Assembly (NCBI GenBank): GCA_017302775.1
Contig: JAFLDC010000230.1
Span: 1 to 5,194 of the forward strand
Length of the DNA: 5,194 bases
Reading direction: 5' to 3'
Source: Sphingomonadales bacterium
GTDB lineage: Bacteria; Pseudomonadota; Alphaproteobacteria; Sphingomonadales; Sphingomonadaceae
In this document: positions 1 to 5,194 of the stretch, one piece after another
Position numbering within the stretch: the stretch's first letter is position 1
How the letters are laid out: each line of letters opens with the position of its first letter
The notes under the pieces: generated by a model
The model's input: the letters and a program-made list of their open reading frames with translations, nothing else
Database searches by the model: none
Told to the model about the DNA's origin: nothing
Program-made: the position numbers and the translations under genes

Positions 1-2050
1 CACGCGGCGCATCGTCGCGCTCGCCGCGACCGCCACGCCGCCGCCGCTTGCGGCGGCGCTTGCCACGCGCGTCGTCATCGTCGCGTTCGCTGCGGTCTTC
101 ACCATCGTCGTCGAGATCATCGTCCTCGTCGATCAGATCGGCCTCATCATCTTCGATAACGATCTGTTCAAAACGTGGGGTGAATTCGGGGCGAGGGCCT
201 GCCGATCCGACCCGCATCTTGGCACCTTCGTTTTCGCCCTCGGGTAGCACTTCAACGCGGACGCCATAGCGCTCCTCAATCTCGGCAAGATCGGAACGTT
301 TGGCATTAAGGAGGTAAACCGCAGCTTCGGTGCTGGCGTAAAGCGAGATGATCGAACCGCGTCCCTTGGCGGCTTCATCCTCAATCAATCGCAGCGCCGA
401 AAGTCCGGCGCTGGACGCGGTACGAACCAGACCGGTGCCGTCGCAATGAGGGCATCCCCGCGTAGTGGCCTCAAGCACACCGGTACGCAGCCGCTGCCGG
501 CTCATTTCCATCAGTCCAAAGCTGGATATCCGGCCAACCTGAATTCTAGCGCGATCGTTCTTGAGCGCATCCTTCATCGCCTTTTCGACTTTGCGGACGT
601 TCGAGCCGTACTCCATGTCGATGAAGTCAATCACGACCAGTCCGGCCATATCACGCAGGCGCAGCTGGCGGGCGATTTCTCGCGCCGCCTCCAGGTTCGT
701 ACTGAGCGCGGTGGCCTCGATCCCGTGCTCCTTGGTCGACCGGCCCGAGTTGATGTCGATCGAAACCAGCGCTTCGGTGGGGTTGATCACGATATAGCCG
801 CCGCTTTTCAGCTGGACGACCGGATCATACATGGCGGTAAGTTGGTCTTCAGCCCCATACCGCTGATAAAGCGGCACCGGGTCCGCATAGTGCTTAACCC
901 GTTTGGCGTGACTGGGCATCAGCAGTTTCATGAAATCCCGCGCTGCACGATAGCCAGCCTCACCTTCTACCACCACTTCATCAATATCGCGGTTGTAGAT
1001 GTCGCGGATTGCCCGCTTGATCAGGTCGCTGTCGGAATGGATCAGCGTGGGCGCGGTGCTTTTCAGCGTATTTTCGCGAATTCCGTCCCACAGGCGCGCA
1101 AGATAATCGAAGTCACGCTTGATCTCGGTTTTTGTGCGCGAAAGTCCGGCAGTGCGGACGATACAGCCCATCGATTTCGGCAGGTCCAGTTCCGAAATAA
1201 TCGACTTCAAACGCTTACGATCACCAGCGGAGCTGATCTTGCGCGAGATGCCACCACCGTGGCTGGAATTGGGCATGAGCACGCAGTAGCGCCCCGCCAG
1301 GCTGAGGTAAGTCGTCAGCGCTGCACCCTTGTTGCCGCGCTCTTCCTTGACCACCTGGACCAGCAGCACCTGGCGGCGCTGGATGACATCCTGAATCTTG
1401 TAGCGGCGGCGCAGCGCCATCCGCTTGGCTCGCAGTTCGTCCGCTTCCTTGGCGTGGCCGCGATTGCCGCCGCCCTGACGGCGCCTACCGCGTCCGCGGC
1501 GGCGCGGCTCTTCAGAATCTGATTCTTCGCTGCCTTCCTCGCTATCGTGATCAAACCCGTTTTCAACGTGACCGTCTTCAATTGTCGCGACTTCGTCTTT
1601 CTCGGCGGTATCAACCTCTGTCAAACCGCCGAAATCGTCATCATGATGATGGTCATGCGTGGTGCCAGCCATATCATCGGCGAGGCTTTCCCCAAGTTCG
1701 TCGTCACCGACGAAATCTTCTTCCCCTTCGGCAATGGCGCGCAAGGCTGCCTCTTCTTCGGCATGAGCGGCTTCCTCAGCCAGCAGAGCCTCACGATCCT
1801 CCTTAGGGATCTGATAGTAATCCGGGTGGATTTCACTGAAAGCCAGGAAGCCGTGGCGGTTTCCGCCAAAATCGACGAAGGCCGCCTGCAGTGACGGCTC
1901 TACCCTGGTAACCTTGGCGAGATAGATATTGCCCTTGATCTGCTTGTGTTCGGCAGATTCAAAATCGAATTCTTCAATCCGATTCCCCTTGAGCACCGCC
2001 ACCCGGGTTTCTTCCGGGTGGCGCGCATCGATAAGCATGCGCATGGTCAT
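1..2050 (-). CDS. rne: Ribonuclease E (RNase E), C-terminus truncated by window edge
   Basis: RNase E is the endonuclease that starts mRNA decay, processes rRNA and tRNA precursors and scaffolds the degradosome. The minus strand reads open from ATG 2050 to the left edge, giving about 683 residues. An S1 RNA-binding domain begins near residue 37 (GNIYLAKVTRVEPSLQAAFV) and resumes at Y217 after a charged insertion of about 130 residues. The 5'-sensor motif IVRTAG (R299, T300) follows. The catalytic DNase I-like region carries D432 and N434 (SIDIN) and D475 (VIDF), matching E. coli D303, N305 and D346. The Zn-link CPHC is C533/C536, matching C404/C407. These catalytic and zinc residues share one constant offset of 129 from E. 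coli, so the core is intact. After about residue 625 the protein turns acidic (DEDDD, DDDD) and then Arg/Lys-rich (RRRKRRRR), typical of the disordered RNA-binding scaffold. Met1 is chosen over Met3 and Met5 because a GGAGA site lies 7 bases upstream. The stop codon is outside the window. Confidence 0.97.
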   Translation of the reverse strand, partial: MTMRMLIDARHPEETRVAVLKGNRIEEFDFESAEHKQIKGNIYLAKVTRVEPSLQAAFVDFGGNRHGFLAFSEIHPDYYQIPKEDREALLAEEAAHAEEEAALRAIAEGEEDFVGDDELGESLADDMAGTTHDHHHDDDFGGLTEVDTAEKDEVATIEDGHVENGFDHDSEEGSEESDSEEPRRRGRGRRRQGGGNRGHAKEADELRAKRMALRRRYKIQDVIQRRQVLLVQVVKEERGNKGAALTTYLSLAGRYCVLMPNSSHGGGISRKISSAGDRKRLKSIISELDLPKSMGCIVRTAGLSRTKTEIKRDFDYLARLWDGIRENTLKSTAPTLIHSDSDLIKRAIRDIYNRDIDEVVVEGEAGYRAARDFMKLLMPSHAKRVKHYADPVPLYQRYGAEDQLTAMYDPVVQLKSGGYIVINPTEALVSIDINSGRSTKEHGIEATALSTNLEAAREIARQLRLRDMAGLVVIDFIDMEYGSNVRKVEKAMKDALKNDRARIQVGRISSFGLMEMSRQRLRTGVLEATTRGCPHCDGTGLVRTASSAGLSALRLIEDEAAKGRGSIISLYASTEAAVYLLNAKRSDLAEIEERYGVRVEVLPEGENEGAKMRVGSAGPRPEFTPRFEQIVIEDDEADLIDEDDDLDDDGEDRSERDDDDARGKRRRKRRRRGGRGERDDAPR

Positions 2051-2057
2051 TGTGAAT

Positions 2058-2062
2058 TCTCC
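2058..2062 (-). promoter_or_regulatory. Ribosome binding site of rne
   Basis: On the minus strand GGAGA ends 7 bases before ATG 2050. It favours Met1 over the in-frame ATGs at 2044 and 2038, which would lie 13 and 19 bases away. The site starts only 3 bases beyond the base of a perfect 8-bp stem (2066-2073 with 2107-2114), so leader folding could influence ribosome access. Confidence 0.75.
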
Positions 2063-2065
2063 GTG

Positions 2066-2114
2066 CGCGCCAAGTGTCGACCGGCCCGTTGCGAGCGATC
2101 GAAAGGTTGGCGCG
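2066..2114 (-). promoter_or_regulatory. rne leader stem-loop 3 (RBS-proximal)
   Basis: In the rne mRNA sense, CGCGCCAA (2114-2107) pairs perfectly with TTGGCGCG (2073-2066), giving 8 bp. Inside the 33-base loop, TCGATCG (2102-2096) can pair with CGGTCGA (2083-2077) using one U-G wobble. The result is a two-tier hairpin whose base lies 3 bases from the Shine-Dalgarno sequence. The pairing is read directly from the sequence; a role in translational control is inferred. Confidence 0.55.
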
Positions 2115-2125
2115 GCTGTTTGCAA

Positions 2126-2171
2126 AAATCCCGCCACAGAACGGGAAGGCCCTGGATCGTGTGGCGGATTT
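2126..2171 (-). promoter_or_regulatory. rne leader stem-loop 2 with U-tract
   Basis: In the rne mRNA sense, AAATCCGCCACA (2171-2160) pairs with TGTGGCGGGATTT (2138-2126). This gives 12 base pairs with a single bulged G at 2132. The apical part can form a further GGG/CCC mini-stem. A run of five T (2128-2124) ends the 3' arm; three of them are paired with the AAA at the 5' end. The element resembles both an RNase E leader hairpin with an adjacent U-rich cleavage zone and a weak intrinsic terminator. It is the longest helix in the intergenic region. Confidence 0.55.
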
Positions 2172-2180
2172 ATCGGTGAA

Positions 2181-2204
2181 GCCAAGGCATGAGTTTGCCC
2201 TGGC
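2181..2204 (-). promoter_or_regulatory. rne leader stem-loop 1
   Basis: In the rne mRNA sense, GCCAGGGCA (2204-2196) pairs with TGCCTTGGC (2189-2181) around a 6-base loop, giving 9 bp with one G-U wobble. The same position would be an A-C mismatch if the plus strand were transcribed, so the hairpin fits an RNA made in the rne direction better. An outer ATCG/CGAT pairing (2210-2207 with 2175-2172) could close it further. Only 9 bases separate it from stem-loop 2. Confidence 0.5.
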
Positions 2205-2235
2205 GGCGATATGCGTGTCTGCTGTAAGGCGAAGG

Positions 2236-2280
2236 TGTGGCGATGAAGTGCCAACACTGCCCACATCCCGCGTCGCCGCA
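2236..2280 (+). repeat. Imperfect inverted repeat in intergenic region
   Basis: TGTGGCGA (2236-2243) pairs with TCGCCGCA (2273-2280) through 8 positions, one of them a T-G wobble on the plus strand. On the minus strand that position is a C-A mismatch. Nested inside, AGTG (2247-2250) pairs with CACT (2255-2258) around CCAA. The strand asymmetry is opposite to that of rne leader stem-loop 1. It could lie in an amidase leader, or be a chance feature of GC-rich DNA. Confidence 0.3.
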
Positions 2281-2340
2281 GCCAAACCGGCTTCGGGCAG
2301 ATGGGACGAAAGGCTTCTCATTACGGCATCAACCTGTTTG

Positions 2341-2363
2341 ACCCGGCATATTGGTGTCCGGGT
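2341..2363. repeat. Inverted repeat ACCCGG-N11-CCGGGT
   Basis: There are two perfect 6-base half-sites, 2341-2346 and 2358-2363, with an 11-base spacer. The centre-to-centre distance of 17 bases is somewhat more than one and a half helical turns. The left half-site overlaps a TTGACC hexamer. It may be an operator-like palindrome or a small hairpin, but six GC-rich bases can also match by chance. Confidence 0.3.
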
Positions 2364-2474
2364 TCTCCCCCCGAAGTCCGGTGCAGGCGATGCCTCTCCG
2401 CTTTCGGTTGCAGATTGATCTAGCACCGGTTTGCTGTGGCGGCAAGGCGATTGCGCCGCACGTGCAGCGTGATT

Positions 2475-2478
2475 AAGG
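2475..2478 (+). promoter_or_regulatory. Ribosome binding site of the amidase gene
   Basis: AAGG lies 10 bases before ATG 2489, slightly long but usable. A second purine patch, AGGA at 2484-2487, is too close (1 base) to act. The downstream PBP1A gene has the same AAGG at the same distance. Confidence 0.45.
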
Positions 2479-2488
2479 CAAGCAGGAT

Positions 2489-3370
2489 ATGCGTCGTCCG
2501 CTGATCCTTTTGGCCGTTTTCCTGGCGCCCGTGCTGATCTTCGCCGCCATGGTCGCGGCGGATCGGGCGTTCGGCGCGCCGGGTCGCGGCTTTGACTATG
2601 TCGTGACGGTTAACCTGCCGGAGCCGGGCAAACTGGCGGCCTTGCCCAAGATCGAAGGCCCGATGGACGCGACACGGCCGCTGGTGGTGATCGATGCCGG
2701 GCATGGCGGTAAGGATCCGGGCGCCGGTGCGGGCGTTATCAAGGAGAAGGAACTGACATTGGCGCTGGCGTTGGCGCTACGCGAGCAATTGCTGCGGGCG
2801 GGTGGCATTCGGGTGGCGCTGACCCGCAGCGATGACCGTTATCTTTTCCTGGGCGAACGTCCGGCCATCGCGCGGCAACTGGGCGCAGACCTTTTTATCT
2901 CAATCCATGCTGACAGTACCGAGGGCAGTACCGACGCGATGGGGGCAACCGTTTATACCTTGTCCGCCACTGGCAGTAATCAGGTGGCTGAGCGGATGGC
3001 GGCGCGTGAAAATGCCGCAGACAGCATCAACGGCGTGCGAATTGCCGAGCAAAGCGATGATGTGAGCGCGATCCTCGTCGACTTGTCGCAGCGCGAATCC
3101 GAAAGCCGATCGGTCGCCTTTGCCAAGCTGGTCCTGCGCGAAGGGCGTGGCCGCATGCCGTTCAAGGAGGGTGCGCCGCAATCGGCCGCCTTCGCCGTGC
3201 TGAAATCGCCCGATGTGCCATCGGTGCTGTTCGAAAGCGGTTACATAAATAATCCGATCGACCTCGGCCGATTGGCATCGCCAGCCGGACGTTCTGCTTT
3301 TGCAGAGGTGATGGCGCGGGCGATCCGCATATTTTTTGCACGCGATGGCGCAGCTCCGGTTGCCCTTTAG
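2489..3370 (+). CDS. amiC: N-acetylmuramoyl-L-alanine amidase (Amidase_3, AmiC-type)
   Basis: This zinc hydrolase cuts the amide bond between MurNAc and L-Ala of the stem peptide, and in this family it splits septal peptidoglycan for daughter-cell separation. The protein has 293 residues. Residues 1-30 form a signal peptide or membrane anchor: MRRP, a hydrophobic core about 5-23, then a possible Ala cleavage site near 30. The Amidase_3 domain spans about 65-285. The likely Zn ligands are H72 (DAGHGG), E86 (IKEKEL) and H140 (ISIHAD), and the likely catalytic glutamate is E249 (VLFESGYINN). Residues about 183-210 (DDVSAILVDLSQRES) match the helical insert that blocks the active site in AmiB/AmiC proteins until a LytM-domain activator (EnvC, NlpD or DipM type) displaces it. 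No AMIN domain is present, so septal targeting must come from a partner or the anchor. The gene is 47 bases upstream of the PBP1A gene in a likely operon. The symbol follows the usual alphaproteobacterial naming; the precise paralogue is uncertain. Confidence 0.95.
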   Translation: MRRPLILLAVFLAPVLIFAAMVAADRAFGAPGRGFDYVVTVNLPEPGKLAALPKIEGPMDATRPLVVIDAGHGGKDPGAGAGVIKEKELTLALALALREQLLRAGGIRVALTRSDDRYLFLGERPAIARQLGADLFISIHADSTEGSTDAMGATVYTLSATGSNQVAERMAARENAADSINGVRIAEQSDDVSAILVDLSQRESESRSVAFAKLVLREGRGRMPFKEGAPQSAAFAVLKSPDVPSVLFESGYINNPIDLGRLASPAGRSAFAEVMARAIRIFFARDGAAPVAL

Positions 3371-3403
3371 GAAGCGGCTGGCAATTCGCTTTGTCTCCAT
3401 GCT

Positions 3404-3407
3404 AAGG
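3404..3407 (+). promoter_or_regulatory. Ribosome binding site of the PBP1A gene
   Basis: AAGG ends 10 bases before ATG 3418 and is the only Shine-Dalgarno-like purine run close upstream of it. It supports this start. An earlier ATG at 3399 is in another frame and stops after eight codons. Confidence 0.45.
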
Positions 3408-3417
3408 CGCGCGTTCC

Positions 3418-5194
3418 ATGGCTGAAAACGAAGAACCGGAATCCGTCCATTTGCGCATCCGCCGCGAGGCTGGTGGGCTGTTTTCACGAGCAAAGGCGGG
3501 GGTGGCCGGCGTCGGCGCGGTGCTGGGCGGCGCGATTAGCGGGCTGCGCGGCAAGTTCGGCAAAAGCCGGTTAGGTCAGTGGCATGCACGCCACTGGCAG
3601 ACCAGCAGGCGCTTTCGTATCGCCAACTACGTGATGGGCGGCGGGGTTCTGGCGCTGGCGGTGCTATACGGCGCGGTGACTTGGAATCTCCCCTCGGCGG
3701 ACCGTTTGCTAACCTATCAACCGCGTATGCCGACGATGGTGCGGGGCCTGAACGGTGAGATTGTCTATTCCTACGCCCGGGAGCGGCGTGTGCAGCTGCG
3801 CTACGTCGATTTCCCCAAGCAATTGATAAACGCATATCTTTCGGCGGAAGATAAAACGTTCTGGACCCATGGCGGGGTTGATTACAGCGGTCTTGTTGGC
3901 GCTGTTGCCGACTACGTCACCAAACTCGGTTCGGGCGAGCGAGCCAAGGGCGGCTCTACCATTACCCAGCAGGTGGCCAAGAACATCCTGATCGGGAATG
4001 AGTATTCGATCACCCGCAAGCTCAAGGAAATGGTCTTGGCGAGCCGGATCGAGGGGGTGCTGGACAAGGAGCAGATCCTTGAGCTGTACCTTAACGAAAT
4101 TCCGCTTGGTCGCCAGTCGTTTGGGGTAGAAGCGGCTGCGCAAGCCTATTTCGGGAAAAGTGTCGCGGACCTTAGCCTGGCGGAATCCGCCTTTCTGGCA
4201 GCCTTGCCGCGCGGGCCGGAAATCTATGGGCGCGAAAAGTATGCTGACCGTGCGCTGGAACGGCGCAACTGGGTTCTGGATCAGATGGTCAAGAATGAGG
4301 TGGTCACTGCCGCCGAAGCGGAACAGGCGAAGGCTCAGCCACTCGGCATCGTACCGCGCCGCGCCATGGCGTTTGATCCTTCGTCAGGGTATTTCGTTGA
4401 GGAAGTCCGGCGCCAGTTGATAGAACAATTTGGCGAGAACGCCGAAGCCGGACGCAACAGCGTTTATGACGGCGGGCTGTGGGTTCGCACTTCGGTTGAT
4501 CCGCAGCTGCAGAAGGCTACGCAAGATGCCCTCCGCGCCGGTTTGATGCGCTATGGCGGCAGTCGCGGCTTCATCGGCCCGATCGCGCATGTCGATATCG
4601 ACGGTGACAATTGGCAGAGCCAGTTGATCGCACAGGGCAAGTCGATCAACTACAACGATTGGCGAGTTGCCATCGTTACAGAGCGGAGCGGCGCGCGCGC
4701 CACGGTTGGTTTTGCTGATGGAGAGACAGCTCCGCTAGTTGGCGCTCCGGCAGCGCTGCGCGAGGGTGATGTGATAACGGTATCGCCTGCCTCGGGTAAC
4801 GCCTGGCAGCTTAGAGTTGTGCCGGAGATTGCCGGCGGGATGCTGCTGGAAGAGGCGGCTACCGGCCGCGTCTTGGCGATTCAAGGGGGCTTCGACGCAG
4901 GATTGGGCAGCTTCAACCGGGCGACCCAGGCCCAGCGTCAGCCAGGATCGACGATCAAGCCGTTCGTTTACGGCACTGGCCTTGATTTCGGGATGAGCCC
5001 TGCCAGCGAAGTGGTGGATGGGAAGTTCTGCGTCTACCAAGGGGCCAGGCTGGGCCAGAAGTGTTTCCAGAACTTTGGCGGCGGTGGCGGTAGCGGAGCA
5101 CACACCATGCGGTGGGGGCTTGAGCAATCCCGCAACCTGATGACGGTCCGTATCGCCAACGACACCGGCATGGAAAATGTGGTCAAGACGATCG
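3418..5194 (+). CDS. mrcA: Bifunctional class A penicillin-binding protein (PBP1A family), C-terminus cut by window edge
   Basis: This inner-membrane enzyme polymerises lipid II into glycan strands and crosslinks the stem peptides. The window holds 592 residues. A cytoplasmic tail of about 69 residues includes a Gly/Ala-rich stretch at 27-43. It is followed by one membrane helix at about 70-90. The GT51 glycosyltransferase domain covers about 115-290. It shows motif 1 AEDKTFWTHGG with catalytic E144, motif 2 KGGSTITQQ from K177, motif 3 RKLKE with second glutamate E204, and ELYLNEIPLG. A linker with an OB-like insert starts near residue 383 (RGFIGP) and ends near 455, as in PBP1A proteins. 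The transpeptidase domain follows, with the acylated serine in STIK (S511, K514) and the SxN motif SRN (S571, N573). The KTG motif and stop codon lie beyond the right edge. All motifs in range are intact, so the enzyme should be active. Its position directly after the amidase gene suggests joint expression of wall synthesis and cleavage. Confidence 0.96.
   Translation, partial: MAENEEPESVHLRIRREAGGLFSRAKAGVAGVGAVLGGAISGLRGKFGKSRLGQWHARHWQTSRRFRIANYVMGGGVLALAVLYGAVTWNLPSADRLLTYQPRMPTMVRGLNGEIVYSYARERRVQLRYVDFPKQLINAYLSAEDKTFWTHGGVDYSGLVGAVADYVTKLGSGERAKGGSTITQQVAKNILIGNEYSITRKLKEMVLASRIEGVLDKEQILELYLNEIPLGRQSFGVEAAAQAYFGKSVADLSLAESAFLAALPRGPEIYGREKYADRALERRNWVLDQMVKNEVVTAAEAEQAKAQPLGIVPRRAMAFDPSSGYFVEEVRRQLIEQFGENAEAGRNSVYDGGLWVRTSVDPQLQKATQDALRAGLMRYGGSRGFIGPIAHVDIDGDNWQSQLIAQGKSINYNDWRVAIVTERSGARATVGFADGETAPLVGAPAALREGDVITVSPASGNAWQLRVVPEIAGGMLLEEAATGRVLAIQGGFDAGLGSFNRATQAQRQPGSTIKPFVYGTGLDFGMSPASEVVDGKFCVYQGARLGQKCFQNFGGGGGSGAHTMRWGLEQSRNLMTVRIANDTGMENVVKTI

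Larger units (their letters stand above)
2205..2488. other. Divergent intergenic region, promoter-bearing but unresolved
   Basis: This stretch must hold the promoters of both rne (leftward) and the amidase operon (rightward), but no strong sigma-70 pair stands out. A weak rne candidate on the minus strand is TTGCCG (2445-2440), a 17-base spacer and TAGATC (2422-2417). It would give a leader of roughly 360 bases. On the plus strand TTGACC (2338-2343) is a good -35, but the hexamer 17 bases downstream, GGTTCT, is poor. Open frames crossing the region on either strand show no recognisable domain and no convincing ribosome binding site. Two inverted repeats within it are listed separately. Confidence 0.5.

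Noticed and set aside
1..70. GC-rich CGCCGC repeats at the left edge
   Set aside because: They are Arg and Gly codons of the RNase E basic tail rather than a separate repeat element.
446..1522. Long open frame of 358 codons on the plus strand
   Set aside because: It lies fully antisense to the conserved catalytic core of rne. Its translation shows no domain and it has no convincing ribosome binding site. Long antisense frames are common opposite GC-rich genes.
2074..2418. Plus-strand frame of 114 codons in the intergenic region
   Set aside because: It has no Shine-Dalgarno sequence, no recognisable domain and a mixed composition. It runs through the stem-loops assigned to the rne leader.
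1974..2426. Minus-strand frame of 150 codons reaching from the intergenic region into rne
   Set aside because: It overlaps the conserved rne N-terminus in another frame and its product has no recognisable features. The intergenic part is better explained as untranslated leader.
2417..2445. Sigma-70-like promoter for rne (TTGCCG, 17-base spacer, TAGATC, minus strand)
   Set aside because: The spacing is right, but the -10 matches TATAAT at only three positions. It is too weak to list as a feature and is mentioned only as a candidate.
3372..3392. Possible terminator between the amidase and PBP1A genes
   Set aside because: Only a 5-bp AAGCG/CGCTT stem with a 10-base loop is present, and no T-run follows.
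3399..3425. Eight-codon minicistron (ATG CTA ... TGA) overlapping the PBP1A start
   Set aside because: Such a short frame arises easily by chance. A role in translational coupling cannot be supported without conservation data.
2900..3493. Minus-strand frame of 197 codons opposite the amidase gene
   Set aside because: It is antisense to a clear Amidase_3 domain and its translation resembles no known family.

Overview
The window looks like chromosomal DNA of an alphaproteobacterium, most likely a member of the Sphingomonadales. Coding regions are GC-rich. The RNase E N-terminus (residues 1-82) and its charged insertion resemble what I remember of sphingomonad RNase E proteins. The order RNase E < > N-acetylmuramoyl-L-alanine amidase > class A penicillin-binding protein also fits that group. 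This taxonomic call rests on recall, not on a search.

Layout. Bases 1-2050 (minus strand) hold most of rne, the gene for RNase E. The start is present, but the C-terminal tail runs off the left edge. Bases 2051-2488 are a 438-bp divergent intergenic region. Its rne-proximal part folds, on paper, into three successive stem-loops just upstream of the rne ribosome binding site, which suggests a structured 5' leader. The rest has no convincing gene and no strong promoter, only two smaller inverted repeats. Bases 2489-3370 (plus) encode a complete exported Amidase_3 cell-wall hydrolase with the regulatory helix region typical of AmiB/AmiC enzymes. After 47 bases, 3418-5194 (plus) encode a PBP1A-type bifunctional peptidoglycan synthase. 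Its glycosyltransferase domain is complete, and its transpeptidase domain is cut by the right edge before the KTG motif.

How the genes relate. The amidase and PBP1A genes are co-directional, closely spaced, have no clear terminator between them and share a similar AAGG ribosome binding site. They are probably one operon that couples septal peptidoglycan cleavage with new synthesis. RNase E is divergent and functionally separate: it is the central endonuclease of RNA turnover and probably controls its own mRNA through the leader. I see no mobile element, CRISPR array, tRNA, rRNA or new multi-gene system. The most interesting element is the candidate rne leader, followed by the large charge-segregated insertion in the RNase E S1 domain.
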